In this document: positions 9,026-17,490 of the stretch, piece after piece
Numbering within the stretch: the stretch's first letter is position 1
Layout: every line of letters begins with the position of its first letter
Origin: Catelliglobosispora koreensis DSM 44566
GTDB lineage: Bacteria; Actinomycetota; Actinomycetes; Mycobacteriales; Micromonosporaceae
Reading direction: 5' to 3'
DNA length: 64,000 nucleotides
NCBI RefSeq assembly: GCF_000379685.1
Contig: NZ_KB903250.1
Location: 558,624-622,623 of the forward strand
Notes under the pieces: model-generated
Seen by the model: the letters and a program-made list of their open reading frames with translations, nothing else
The model's database searches: none
Told to the model about the DNA's origin: nothing
Position numbers and translations under genes: made by a program

Positions 9026-9709
9026 TTACGGCTCGAACTTGTAGCCCAGTCCACGCACCGTGACCAGATAGCGCGGTGTCGACGGTTCCGGCTCAATCTT
9101 GGAGCGAAGCCGTTTCACATGCACGTCAAGGGTTTTCGTGTCCCCGACGTAGTCGGCACCCCAGACCCGGTCGATGAGCTGGCCGCGCGTGAGCACCCGG
9201 CCGGCGTTGCGCAGCAACAGTTCGAGGAGTTCAAACTCCTTGAGCGGCAACTGAACCGCGCCTCCATCAACGGTGACGACGTGCCGCTCGACATCCATGC
9301 GCACCGGGCCGGCGGTCAGCGTGGCGCCCGCGTGCTCGACCACGTCTGTGGTCTGGCGGCGCAGCACGGCACGAATCCGGGCGACCAATTCGCGTGGGGA
9401 GTAAGGCTTCGTGACATAGTCATCGGCGCCAATCTCCAGGCCAACAACCTTGTCGATCTCGCTGTCGCGCGCGGTCACCATGATGATCGGCACGTTCGAC
9501 CGCTGCCGCAGCTGACGGCACACCTCTGTGCCGGGCATCTCGGGCAGCATCAGATCCAGCAGCACGATGTCGGCACCGGTCCGGTCGAACTCGGTCAGGG
9601 CCGCGGGACCAGTCGCCGCGAGGGAAACTTCGAAACCCTCCTTGCGCAGCATGTAAGAAAGCACGTCCGAGAACGATTCCTCGTCCTCGACTACCAGCAC
9701 CCGGGACAT
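9026..9709 (-). CDS. regX3: RegX3-type response regulator (phosphate starvation)
   Basis: The 227-residue OmpR/PhoB-class regulator has a receiver domain with acidic pocket E8/D9/E10, phospho-acceptor D52, T79 and K101. Its C-terminal winged helix (about residues 125-227) ends RSKIEPEPSTPRYLVTVRG. Its ATG overlaps the senX3 stop (TAATG), so the two are translationally coupled. In mycobacteria and streptomycetes RegX3/PhoP binds PHO boxes and activates pst and phosphatase genes when phosphate is low. The pstCAB operon lies at the far end of this window and is a likely target. PHO-box-like repeats upstream of senX3 suggest autoregulation. Confidence 0.92.
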   Translation of the reverse strand: MSRVLVVEDEESFSDVLSYMLRKEGFEVSLAATGPAALTEFDRTGADIVLLDLMLPEMPGTEVCRQLRQRSNVPIIMVTARDSEIDKVVGLEIGADDYVTKPYSPRELVARIRAVLRRQTTDVVEHAGATLTAGPVRMDVERHVVTVDGGAVQLPLKEFELLELLLRNAGRVLTRGQLIDRVWGADYVGDTKTLDVHVKRLRSKIEPEPSTPRYLVTVRGLGYKFEP

Positions 9710-10962
9710 TACTGACCAACCCTTTCCGACGTAACTATTGCGCCGATCTCAGACGATGCCGGTAGCGGCAACATCGCTTCCGGGGGTCTTGCGGGCAGAC
9801 GCAAGGTGAACGTCGACCCTCCGCCGAGACGGCTGCGCACGTCGACGCGGCCGCCATGATTCGTGGCGATGTGTTTCACGATCGCCAAGCCGAGCCCGGT
9901 CCCCCCGGTTGCCCGGGACCGGGCCTGATCAGCGCGGTAGAAGCGCTCGAAAACCCGGTCAAGGTCGGCGGGGCCGATGCCAATGCCCTGGTCGGAGACG
10001 CTGATGTCGATCCGTTCGTTTTCCGCGAGAGCGCTGACGATGACGGCGGACCCTTCGTGCGAATACGCGACCGCGTTTTCCACAAGGTTGCCCACAGCCG
10101 TCGCGAATTGCGCTCCGTTGCCAAAGATGGTCAGGCCCTTGGTGCCAACGACAACCAGCTCGATCTGCTTGGCCGTGGCCGCCGTGCGCGTGCGGTCAAG
10201 CGCGTCGGCGATGACCCAGTCGACGGAAACGGGTTCCGGCTCGGGCAATGGCTCGGCGCCCTGAAGCCGGGACAGCTCCATGAGTTCGGTCACGAGCTGT
10301 CCTAGACGCTGGCTTTCCCGGACGATCCGTTCGGCGAACCGTCTAGACGCGGCAACGTCATTGGCCGCGTCCGCACCCGGGGCTGACGGATCGGTCGCGT
10401 CCAGCAGGCCCTCAGCGAGCAGCTGGAGCGCGCCAATGGGCGTCTTGAGTTCGTGGCTGACGTTGGCCACGAAGTCCCGCCGCACGCGGTCGACGCGGTG
10501 AGCCTCGGTGACGTCGGCGGCCTCGATGCTGATCATCCCGCCACCTATCGCGACGGCACGCAAGGCGACCCCTAACGGTTCGCCCCCGGCTCGCGGGAGA
10601 TCCAGCTCCACCTCGCGCCGGGCACCTGTGTGGCGCACTTGTCCCGCCAGCGTACGAAGGATGGGGTGCGCGGTGACGGCACCTGGCGTGCTCCCAGCGC
10701 GCAGCAGGCCCATCGCCCGCGCGGAAGGGTTCGCCAGCACCGGGTTGTCGCTCGCGTCGAGCAGCACCACCCCCACGCGCAACGAGTCCAGGCTCTTGCG
10801 GCCCAGCCCGGCAAGCGGATCAGGGTTGATAACTGCTGCTGGCGCAGGGTCGCTGCGCCTTGCCCACCTCACGAGCCGATGGTAGGCCAGATCGTTCACC
10901 AACTGTTCCCCTAGATTGTGGTGAAATGTCGGGAACGTCGGCGCCCGTAGGTTGAAGTTCAT
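9709..10962 (-). CDS. senX3: SenX3-type sensor histidine kinase lacking membrane segments
   Basis: The protein has a PAS-like region (about 58-150), an H-box FVANVSHELKTP with H170, and a full HATPase domain with N, G1 and G2 boxes ending in GGGSTFTLRLP. This is the SenX3/PhoR phosphate sensor partner of RegX3. Oddly, the N-terminus (MNFNLRAPTFPTF..., residues 1-57) has no hydrophobic segment, whereas mycobacterial SenX3 has two. The ATG at 10962 has a poorly spaced ribosome site. A GTG at 10899 with AGGGGA seven bases upstream would give 396 residues, also without membrane segments. The 63-bp gap to phoU leaves no room for a missing membrane hairpin. The kinase may therefore be cytosolic and recruited by PhoU. 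Confidence 0.88.
   Translation of the reverse strand: MNFNLRAPTFPTFHHNLGEQLVNDLAYHRLVRWARRSDPAPAAVINPDPLAGLGRKSLDSLRVGVVLLDASDNPVLANPSARAMGLLRAGSTPGAVTAHPILRTLAGQVRHTGARREVELDLPRAGGEPLGVALRAVAIGGGMISIEAADVTEAHRVDRVRRDFVANVSHELKTPIGALQLLAEGLLDATDPSAPGADAANDVAASRRFAERIVRESQRLGQLVTELMELSRLQGAEPLPEPEPVSVDWVIADALDRTRTAATAKQIELVVVGTKGLTIFGNGAQFATAVGNLVENAVAYSHEGSAVIVSALAENERIDISVSDQGIGIGPADLDRVFERFYRADQARSRATGGTGLGLAIVKHIATNHGGRVDVRSRLGGGSTFTLRLPARPPEAMLPLPASSEIGAIVTSERVGQ
10894..10911. promoter_or_regulatory. PHO-box-like direct repeat at the senX3 5' end
   Basis: GTTCACC at 10894-10900 and GTTCCCC at 10905-10911 repeat with the 11-bp period described for streptomycete PHO boxes. The site overlaps the first codons of the longer senX3 reading frame, or lies at the GTG start of the shorter one. 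It is a short degenerate match, so support is modest. Confidence 0.35.
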
Positions 10963-10978
10963 CTTCCTGCCGGGTTTC

Positions 10979-10999
10979 GTTCACCATCGTTCACCGTTT
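10979..10999. promoter_or_regulatory. PHO-box-like repeat between senX3 and phoU
   Basis: Two exact GTTCACC units, at 10979-10985 and 10989-10995, repeat with a 10-bp period in the divergent senX3/phoU promoter gap. GTTCACC is the core of actinobacterial PhoP/RegX3 binding repeats. The spacing is one base shorter than the usual 11. The site is well placed for RegX3 to control both senX3-regX3 and phoU. Confidence 0.5.
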
Positions 11000-11028
11000 G
11001 GATGGTTGGCGGGCCTACTGTGAGCCCA

Positions 11029-11676
11029 ATGCGCGAGGAATTCCGGGCTGATCTGTATGAGATCGGCCGTCTACTGGTTTCGATGGCCGAAGCGGCCCGC
11101 ACCGCGATGAGCGCCGCCACAACCGCGCTGCTGAGTGCGGACAAAGAAGGCGCCGAGCGCGTGGTCGCCCGCGATGCCGACATCAATCAGCTCTTCCGCC
11201 AGGTCGAGGACAAGGTGCTGCGCATCCTGGCACAGCAGGCCCCGGTCGCCTCCGACCTGCGCATGGTGATCACGGCACTGCACATCAGCACCGACCTTGA
11301 GCGCATGGGTGATCTGGCCGAGCACGTGGCGAAGTCCGCCCTGCGGCGCTTCCCCGCGGTGGCCGTGCCCGCCGACCTCGCCGGCACGATCGGCCAGATG
11401 GCCAACGTCGCCGACCGCATTGCCGGAAAGATCACACTGGTTCTGGCGTCCCGCGACATTGAGCGTGCGGCCGAGCTGGAAAGCGACGACGACGCTATGG
11501 ACGATCTCGAGCGTCAGCTCTACACCAAGGTCCTTGGGCCAGACTGGGGCCACGGGGTCGAAGCGGCGGTTGATGTCGCGCTCCTCGCCCGCTTCTACGA
11601 GCGCTTCGCCGATCACGCCGTCAACGCCGGGCAGCACGTGATCTATCTCGTCACCGGTGAGTCGGCTGACGCCTAA
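11029..11676 (+). CDS. phoU: PhoU phosphate-signalling protein
   Basis: The 215-residue all-helical protein holds two PhoU repeats with the metal-binding signatures ISTDLERMGDLAEH (first repeat) and YERFADHAVNAGQH (second). PhoU links the Pst transporter to the sensor kinase and keeps it off when phosphate is plentiful. The start is placed at ATG 11029 (MREEFRADLYEIG), matching the usual PhoU N-terminus. An upstream ATG at 11002 would add nine residues and overlap the PHO-box region. It is divergent from senX3-regX3, not attached to pstCAB, which lies 51 kb away in this window. Confidence 0.93.
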   Translation: MREEFRADLYEIGRLLVSMAEAARTAMSAATTALLSADKEGAERVVARDADINQLFRQVEDKVLRILAQQAPVASDLRMVITALHISTDLERMGDLAEHVAKSALRRFPAVAVPADLAGTIGQMANVADRIAGKITLVLASRDIERAAELESDDDAMDDLERQLYTKVLGPDWGHGVEAAVDVALLARFYERFADHAVNAGQHVIYLVTGESADA

Positions 11677-11685
11677 GCACCGCAA

Positions 11686-11720
11686 AAGAAACGGCCCGGG
11701 GGTTGCCCGGGCCGTTTCTT
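11686..11720. terminator. Bidirectional terminator between phoU and ngcG
   Basis: A perfect 15-bp stem (11686-11700 pairing with 11706-11720, five-base loop) starts with AAGAAACGG and ends with CCGTTTCTT. A- and T-rich ends serve both directions, as expected between two convergent genes. Confidence 0.85.
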
Positions 11721-11738
11721 GTTGGGAAGAGGATCTGC

Positions 11739-12641
11739 CTACTTGACCGCACCCGCGGTGAGACCGTTTTGGATCTGGCGCTGCAACAGCGTGTAAAGAA
11801 TGATCATCGGCAGGATCGCGATCGTGATCGCCGCGAACAGGGCCGGCCAGTCCGACTTGAACCCGGCTGCGACAGAGATCGACGCGATGCCCTGAGTCAG
11901 CATGAACTTGTCTTCGTTACCGCCCGGCACGACATAGAGCGGGATCATGTACTGCGCCCACTGGCCAATGACGTTGAAGATGCCGACGCTGATCAGGCCG
12001 GGCTTCGCCATCGGAAGCATGACCTTGAAGAACAGCTTGTAGTGCCCGGCACCATCGATCATCGCCGCTTCCGCAACCGAGTGAGGCAGCGTCCGGAAGA
12101 AGGCGACCAGGAAGAAGATGGTGAACGGCAGCGAGTAAGCCACGTAGGTCATGATCAGACCCGTGTGCGTCCCGACCAGCCCGGACTTGCTGCCCAAAAG
12201 ATCGCCCAGCACCTCGAAAGGCGGGAACGTCTTTCCACTTAGGACGAAGAACAGCGGCACCAGCGACAGGAAGATGGGGAACGCGAGGCCGGTCACGAAG
12301 AAGAAGTAAAGGAACCGGCTGCCAATGAACTTGTATCGCGCCAGCACGTAGGCGGCCATCGAGCCCAGCAGCATGGTGAAGAAGGTGCTGAAAGCCACGA
12401 CGATCGTGCTGTTGAACATGAACTGGCCGATGTGCGCTTGGCTCCAGGCGCGGGCCCAGTTGTCCCAGCGCAGCTCGGCTGGCAGGGTCCACGCGCTGCT
12501 GAAGATCTCCGTGGTGTCCTTAAAGGACGACAGGAAGACCCAGATCAGCGGGCCAATGATGACTAGTGCCCAGATCGCCAGCGCCGCATGCGACAGGCCC
12601 GACAGGAAACGGAGCGGATTACGTTGCGTCTTCGTTGTCAT
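11739..12641 (-). CDS. Sugar ABC transporter permease (NgcG-like)
   Basis: The 300-residue MalG-type permease has six predicted membrane segments and the EAA loop EAAMIDGAGHYKLFFKVMLPM facing the ATPase. It is the last gene of an operon with the NgcE-like binding protein and NgcF-like permease (12-bp gap, AGGA ribosome site). As in Streptomyces CUT1 systems, no ATPase gene is present, so a shared MsiK-type ATPase elsewhere must drive it. N-acetylglucosamine or chitobiose uptake is inferred from the binding protein. Confidence 0.85.
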   Translation of the reverse strand: MTTKTQRNPLRFLSGLSHAALAIWALVIIGPLIWVFLSSFKDTTEIFSSAWTLPAELRWDNWARAWSQAHIGQFMFNSTIVVAFSTFFTMLLGSMAAYVLARYKFIGSRFLYFFFVTGLAFPIFLSLVPLFFVLSGKTFPPFEVLGDLLGSKSGLVGTHTGLIMTYVAYSLPFTIFFLVAFFRTLPHSVAEAAMIDGAGHYKLFFKVMLPMAKPGLISVGIFNVIGQWAQYMIPLYVVPGGNEDKFMLTQGIASISVAAGFKSDWPALFAAITIAILPMIILYTLLQRQIQNGLTAGAVK

Positions 12642-12653
12642 GGCGGGTTCCTA

Positions 12654-13568
12654 TTAGTACTCGACGGTTTCGCGCCTGCTAGCGCGAAGAGTCAGGAAGG
12701 CGAACGTCAGGGTGAGGAAGAACAGGACTACGCCTATCGCTGAGGCCCGGCCGATGTTGCTCTTGGTGAACGAGTTGTAGAGCTCGACGCCAAGCACGGT
12801 GGTTGCTCCGTCTGGCCCGCCGTAGCCATTGTCCTGCGACAGCACGTTGATCAGAGCGAAGAAGTCGAACGCGGCGATGCCGAGGTAGACCCAGGCGACC
12901 TGGATGGTGTCCCACAGCAGCGGCAACGTGACCCGGAAGAAGAGGGTCACCCGTGACGCGCCATCGAGTTCGGCGGCTTCATAGATCTCGGCCGGGATGC
13001 TCGCCATACCAGCGGAGAACAGCACGACATAGAAGCCGACGGCCTGCCAGATGGCGACGAAGAGGATCGCCCACAGCGCGGTGCTTGGATTAACCAGCAG
13101 ATAGACCGGATCTAGCCCAATCTTGGTGAGGATGCCGTTGATCAGACCGGAATCGTCGGAACGGTAGACGGTCTGGAACAGCACACCCACGATGACCACG
13201 GCCAGGACCTGGGGGAGGAAGAACACCACACGGTAGAACTTCGACCCCCAGACCCCGGTCCGAACGCCACCTTTGGAGCCACCGCCCACGTTCAGCAGGA
13301 ACGCGAAGAACAGGGCGATGGCGATGGTGATCAGCGGCAAGGCGACGAGCAACTTGGCGTGGTTGCCAAGCGCCTTCCAGAAACGCTCATCGTCGAAGAG
13401 CTTCGTGAAGTTATCGAAGCCAACCCAGACCGGGTCGACATCAAAGCCGCGCCAGAACGTCAACGATAAGTAGAACGTCTGAAGCATCGGGTAAATCACG
13501 AGGATCACGTAGAGCGCTATTGGCAGCGCCAAGAAGCTCGCGACAAAGGGAAGCTTGCCGTGCCGCAT
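12654..13568 (-). CDS. Sugar ABC transporter permease (NgcF-like)
   Basis: The 304-residue MalF-type permease has six membrane segments and the EAA loop EAAELDGASRVTLFFRVTLPL. It lies 16 bp after the binding-protein gene, with an AGGAGC ribosome site. It is paired with the downstream MalG-type permease to form the membrane channel. Members of this class import mono- or disaccharides. The NgcE-like partner points to N-acetylglucosamine/chitobiose. Confidence 0.85.
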   Translation of the reverse strand: MRHGKLPFVASFLALPIALYVILVIYPMLQTFYLSLTFWRGFDVDPVWVGFDNFTKLFDDERFWKALGNHAKLLVALPLITIAIALFFAFLLNVGGGSKGGVRTGVWGSKFYRVVFFLPQVLAVVIVGVLFQTVYRSDDSGLINGILTKIGLDPVYLLVNPSTALWAILFVAIWQAVGFYVVLFSAGMASIPAEIYEAAELDGASRVTLFFRVTLPLLWDTIQVAWVYLGIAAFDFFALINVLSQDNGYGGPDGATTVLGVELYNSFTKSNIGRASAIGVVLFFLTLTFAFLTLRASRRETVEY

Positions 13569-13584
13569 GATCGTCTGCTCCTAG

Positions 13585-15024
13585 TTAGCGGGTGAACTTC
13601 TTGACGGTGGCGTCCTTCTGGACCTCATCCGCCTTCTTCTGGATCCGGTCGGCCCAAGCGGCAGCGTTGATCCGGCCGAACATGAGCTCGTTCGTCGCGG
13701 CGCGGGTCTCCTTCTCGATGGCGTCGTACCAGCCGTCGAAGAAGTAGTTGCCGATGACGTCCTTGCCGGCGGCGGTCAGGGCAGCCGAAGCGGCCTTGGC
13801 ACCAGGCGGGAAGGCGAACGACGCGGCAGCGCCGTTGACGACCGTCTTGGCGTGAGCCTCGGTGATCTCGGTGAACTTGGTGCCACCGGCCTTCGACAGC
13901 ATCTGGCGCATGAACTCCAGACCAGCTGCCTTGTTGGCGGCCTTGGCGGACACGAAGTAACCCTCACCGACGGCAGCCTGAACGGCGGCGGCGCTGAGCT
14001 TGTCCGAGCTGGACAGTGACGGAACGGCGGCAACCGAGTACTCGAAGGTCGGCGGGGTGACGGCCTTCTGCTCGCCCTCCAGCCAGTCACCTGACGGGTA
14101 CATACCGACCTTGTCCTGGTTCTGCTGCAGCTGAACCTCGGTGTGCTTCAGACCCTCGTGCGCCGCGTTCATGTAGCCCTTGGCGAACAGCGAGCCCCAT
14201 GCTTCGGCAGCCTTGACGACCGCGTCGGCCTTCCAGGCGCCAGCCTTGAGGTTGTCGATGTCCTTGAGGACGTCCTGGCCACCGATCTTCGCGGCGTGGG
14301 TCAGGATCACGCGAACCTGGTAGTAAGCGGCGTTCGCGCCAGCGTAGGCGTAAGGCGTGATGCCCTTGGCCTTGATGGCCTCACACAGCGCCAGGAACTC
14401 GGTCCAGTCCTTGGCCGGCTTCCAGTTGTTCGCGGTGAACAACTTGGAGTTGTACCAAAGGCCGAACATGGTCGACACGTAGTAGAGAACGTAAGGCTTG
14501 CCGTTGAAGGAACCAGCCTCAACCGTGCCAGGCAGAACGGTGTCGCGCACCTTCTTGGCCGGGTCGTCCACGGAAGGAGCGTCCCACAGCTCGGTCAGGT
14601 CGGCCAGCTGTCCATCGGCGACCAGCGCGCCGAAGTCCATCGCACCGGTGCCCGAGTTGTTGACGAACTCTGGCGGGTTGCCGCCCTGGAAACGCGGCTG
14701 CACCAGAGCCTTGATGTCCTGGGTCGCGGTGTGCTTGACGGTCGCCTTCGGGAAGGCGGCCTTGAAGTTCGGCGTAAGGCCGTCCGTCGCGTACTTCTGG
14801 CCGTAACCACCATCGAAGATCACGATCTCAACGGTGGAGTCGTCCTTGATACCAAACGGATTCTTGTCGCTCTTCTGGCCGCCACCTTCGGTGGTGCCCG
14901 GGTCATCGGTGCCGCAAGCGGCAAGGAAGCCGGCGGCTGGAGTGGCGAGCAGACCAGCGGCCGCCGCCCGCCGCAGCACTGTGCGGCGGGTGAGGTCCGA
15001 CGGGCTGTCGGGGGATACGGTCAT
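13585..15024 (-). CDS. NgcE-like solute-binding lipoprotein (GlcNAc/chitobiose)
   Basis: The 479-residue extracellular binding lipoprotein has an N-terminal twin Arg followed by a hydrophobic stretch and a lipobox ending at Cys37 (LAAC), suggesting Tat export. ATG 15024 is chosen because a GAGGAG ribosome site sits six bases upstream; the frame continues upstream but encodes no plausible signal. Regions such as EIVIFDGGYG, KKVRDTVLPGTVEAG, YPSGDWLEGE and the C-terminal DEVQKDATVKKF resemble Streptomyces NgcE as I recall it. NgcE binds N-acetylglucosamine and diacetylchitobiose. The upstream gap carries a dre-like site and an 18-bp palindrome, and an RpiR regulator precedes the gene, fitting amino-sugar control. 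Confidence 0.8.
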   Translation of the reverse strand: MTVSPDSPSDLTRRTVLRRAAAAGLLATPAAGFLAACGTDDPGTTEGGGQKSDKNPFGIKDDSTVEIVIFDGGYGQKYATDGLTPNFKAAFPKATVKHTATQDIKALVQPRFQGGNPPEFVNNSGTGAMDFGALVADGQLADLTELWDAPSVDDPAKKVRDTVLPGTVEAGSFNGKPYVLYYVSTMFGLWYNSKLFTANNWKPAKDWTEFLALCEAIKAKGITPYAYAGANAAYYQVRVILTHAAKIGGQDVLKDIDNLKAGAWKADAVVKAAEAWGSLFAKGYMNAAHEGLKHTEVQLQQNQDKVGMYPSGDWLEGEQKAVTPPTFEYSVAAVPSLSSSDKLSAAAVQAAVGEGYFVSAKAANKAAGLEFMRQMLSKAGGTKFTEITEAHAKTVVNGAAASFAFPPGAKAASAALTAAGKDVIGNYFFDGWYDAIEKETRAATNELMFGRINAAAWADRIQKKADEVQKDATVKKFTR

Positions 15025-15101
15025 GACAATCTCCTCGTACGAGATACATGCGGCGCGTCGGGCCCGCCGGCGCGTCGCTGCTTCTGGACTTGTTGTTCTG
15101 C

Positions 15102-15126
15102 CTTGACATTGCTTGTCAAGACCAGT
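15102..15126. promoter_or_regulatory. dre-like (DasR) site and inverted repeat upstream of ngcE
   Basis: Read on the minus strand, 15126-15111 is ACTGGTCTTGACAAGC, matching 13 of 16 positions of the DasR consensus ACTGGTCTAGACCAGT as I know it. It overlaps an inverted repeat CTTGACA-N5-TGTCAAG (15102-15120), whose minus strand offers a TTGACA -35 hexamer. Position about 80-100 bp before ngcE suits an operator for an amino-sugar-responsive GntR/DasR protein. Confidence 0.45.
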
Positions 15127-15163
15127 CGCAGCGGCACGCCATAGTACGACGGCGCCGCGTCTA

Positions 15164-15181
15164 CCAGCACATATGTGCTGG
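15164..15181. promoter_or_regulatory. 18-bp perfect palindrome upstream of ngcE
   Basis: CCAGCACATATGTGCTGG is a perfect 18-bp palindrome in the 193-bp gap between the RpiR-family gene and ngcE. It is a good operator candidate for that regulator. It has no T-run, so it is a poor terminator. Confidence 0.5.
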
Positions 15182-15217
15182 AGCTGTGTGATTTTGCCGA
15201 TTTCCCACCAGATCGGA

Positions 15218-16123
15218 TCATGCTGCCACCTCGCGGAGGCGGTGTCCGGCAACTGCCTGGGCGGTTCGCTGAAACGCTGCGTGGGATCGGTCGTGCGTGC
15301 GCTGGGCGACCGCGATGTAGAGCAGGTCCAGCAGCACGAGCTGGGGATGCCGGGCCGATAGGGCGTCCGGCCTAAAGGTGGTGGCCTGTGTCGCGGTGAG
15401 CAACACGATGTCGGCCACGTCAGCCATGGGTGAGCGGGGAAAGCTGGTCAGGGCGATGGTGGTGGCGCCGTGACTGCCCGCCTCGGCGAGCATTTCGATC
15501 GTCTCGCGGGTTTGCCCCGAGTGCGAAATACCAAGCGCCACATCACCTTTGCGGAGCAGGGCGGCACTGGCGAGTCCATTGTGGACATCAGGCCAGGACC
15601 ACGCCGCGACTCCGATGCGGTGTAGCGAAAACTGCATCTCGGCGCCGACCAGGGCGGAGCCCGAGGCGCCGTAAATGTCGACCCGGTTCGCCGCCGCGAT
15701 CGCGTCAGCTGCCCGCTCGACTTCTGCCAGGTCTGTCATAGCTGCTGTATCACGCATCGCCTGCGTGTCCGCCGCCATTATCTGCCCGAGCACGCGCTCT
15801 AGCGGGTCGGTTGGCTCGATCTCGCGACCAATGTCGATGGCCCAGCCGGCGCTTCGGGCGGCCCGCCCGGTCTCTCCAGCAATCGCGAGGCGCAGGTCGG
15901 CATAACCTTCGAACCCAACGGCCCGGCAGAAGCGGGTGATGGTAGCCGGTGATGTCCCGGAGCGTTCCGCCAGCTCAACGATCGTCGCCCGGGCTGCCCC
16001 GGCGGGATCCGTCAGCACTTGCTCGGCCACGCGGCGAAGCGCTCCGGTGAACTCCGGGAGCCGTGCGCGTAGGCGGACGAGCACGCTGTCGGTGCTTGCC
16101 TCCTCGAACGCACTTCGATCCAC
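15218..16123 (-). CDS. RpiR/MurR-family transcriptional regulator (HTH + SIS)
   Basis: The 301-residue protein has an N-terminal RpiR-type helix-turn-helix (TIVELAERSGTSPATITRF, about residues 48-66) and a C-terminal SIS phosphosugar-binding domain with GASGSALVG and SHSGQTRETI motifs (about 130-260). Such regulators sense phosphosugars including GlcNAc-6-P and MurNAc-6-P. It precedes ngcEFG on the same strand, with 193 bp between containing the palindromes described above, and most likely controls amino-sugar uptake. The GTG start at 16123 has GAGG five bases upstream. Confidence 0.85.
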   Translation of the reverse strand: MDRSAFEEASTDSVLVRLRARLPEFTGALRRVAEQVLTDPAGAARATIVELAERSGTSPATITRFCRAVGFEGYADLRLAIAGETGRAARSAGWAIDIGREIEPTDPLERVLGQIMAADTQAMRDTAAMTDLAEVERAADAIAAANRVDIYGASGSALVGAEMQFSLHRIGVAAWSWPDVHNGLASAALLRKGDVALGISHSGQTRETIEMLAEAGSHGATTIALTSFPRSPMADVADIVLLTATQATTFRPDALSARHPQLVLLDLLYIAVAQRTHDRSHAAFQRTAQAVAGHRLREVAA

Positions 16124-16293
16124 AGATACCTCGCCGCATTTGGAAGGAGTGTTAACTGATGATGGAAAGAATTCTTACTGAATCCGCGTCCGTGTCAACA
16201 GGGATCGGCGAAGATTTCAATTTGTTACAAGGAAGCTCCCCTTTTCGGCTGAGAGGTAATCGGCCAAAAAGAGGAGAGAATGATGGCTAATCG

Positions 16294-17490
16294 TCAAGCA
16301 GTAACGAGCCGATCTTCGCGAGACCTCGCGGCGGCTAGGTGACCAAGGGCGGCGGCGACCCCGAGAAGACCGCACAGAACCCAGTGCCAAGCACCGAGTC
16401 CGGACAGCGACCAGCCCCCGATCGCGGGCGCCACGAACAGCGCGACGGGGAAGACCAGAGAGAACACCGACTGATAGCTCGCGCGCAGGTGAACCGGCGC
16501 CAGCTCGGCGATGATCGACGCGTTGGGCGGGGCGGCCAGCATTTGGCCAAACGTCCAAATCACTGCCGCGCCAACGTAAAGCCATGTCACGTCGGCCACG
16601 GAGAGCGCGGCATAGCCCACGCCCACGAGCAGGAGCGCGGCCGCGAGCACGGTGGCGTGCTTGTGTGCCTTGATCAGTCGCGGGACGAACAGCTGGCCCA
16701 GCACGATCATCGCGCCGCCGAGGAACACGATGAACCCGTAGACCGCCGGGCGCAGGCCATCTTGCGCCATCGCCAGCTGAACGGTCGAATTCGTTTGCAT
16801 ACCAAGGAAAGCGAGCACAAAGCTCAAGCCGACGAAGGACAGGAACGCCTTGTCTGCGAGCACCGTTCGCAATCCGCCGCGCTGTCCGCGCACGTGAGTG
16901 GGCAGCGTTTCCGGAACGAATCGCCAAATCAGCACCGCGGTCAGCCCGGTCATCGTCGCGTCAGCGATGAACAAGGCGAGAAAGCTGAACTCGGCGACGA
17001 TTCCAGCGATCGCGGCGGCCACGGCACTGCCCATGTTGAACGCCCAGAACTGAAGATTGAACGCCCGTGAACGGTCCGCTTCGGGTGTCACGTCAGCGAT
17101 CGCGGCCACGGTCGCCGGGCCGGGCAGCATGTGGAACAGTCCAATCAGGACAGCGAAAACCATGATGAGCCACATCGGCTGGGCGAAACCGATGGCCAGC
17201 ATGAAAATCGCGCTAACCACGGTGCCGAGCAGGTAGGTGCGGCGCCGTCCCCAGCGGTCGGCCAGCACACCGCCCAGCAAGCTGCCAAACGCCCCGCCCG
17301 CGCCATAGCCACCGGTCACCAAGCCGGCCACGGCGAGCGAAGCGCCCCGGCCGCTGATCAGATAAGTGGGCAACAGCAGCATCCCGAACGCGCCGACCCG
17401 GTTGACGAGCAATGCCGAAAACAGGGCCCAGAACGTGCGGGGTAATCCGCCTACCGCATCACGCAGAAATGGCCTCAACGCGTACCCCAT
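16294..17490 (-). CDS. MFS transporter (second of a tandem pair)
   Basis: The 398-residue protein has 12 predicted membrane segments and the MFS motif GGVLADRWGRRRT between segments 2 and 3, as in drug/H+ antiporters. ATG 17490 (MGYALRPFLRDAVGG) is preferred because its N-terminus matches the upstream paralogue. The longer frame from 17568 adds a charged, non-homologous extension. The start lies inside the last codons of the upstream MFS gene (32-bp overlap) and has little ribosome site, so translation is probably coupled. Substrate unknown. Confidence 0.8.
   Translation of the reverse strand: MGYALRPFLRDAVGGLPRTFWALFSALLVNRVGAFGMLLLPTYLISGRGASLAVAGLVTGGYGAGGAFGSLLGGVLADRWGRRRTYLLGTVVSAIFMLAIGFAQPMWLIMVFAVLIGLFHMLPGPATVAAIADVTPEADRSRAFNLQFWAFNMGSAVAAAIAGIVAEFSFLALFIADATMTGLTAVLIWRFVPETLPTHVRGQRGGLRTVLADKAFLSFVGLSFVLAFLGMQTNSTVQLAMAQDGLRPAVYGFIVFLGGAMIVLGQLFVPRLIKAHKHATVLAAALLLVGVGYAALSVADVTWLYVGAAVIWTFGQMLAAPPNASIIAELAPVHLRASYQSVFSLVFPVALFVAPAIGGWSLSGLGAWHWVLCGLLGVAAALGHLAAARSREDRLVTA

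Noticed and set aside
15025-15252. N-terminal extension of the NgcE-like protein
   Set aside because: It would hide the Tat/lipoprotein signal and cover the operator palindromes; ATG 15024 has a strong GAGGAG site.
16281-16343. Short plus-strand ORF after AGAGGAGAGA
   Set aside because: The ribosome-like sequence is good, but the 20-codon product is charged and antisense to the end of an MFS gene; no membrane or other feature supports it.
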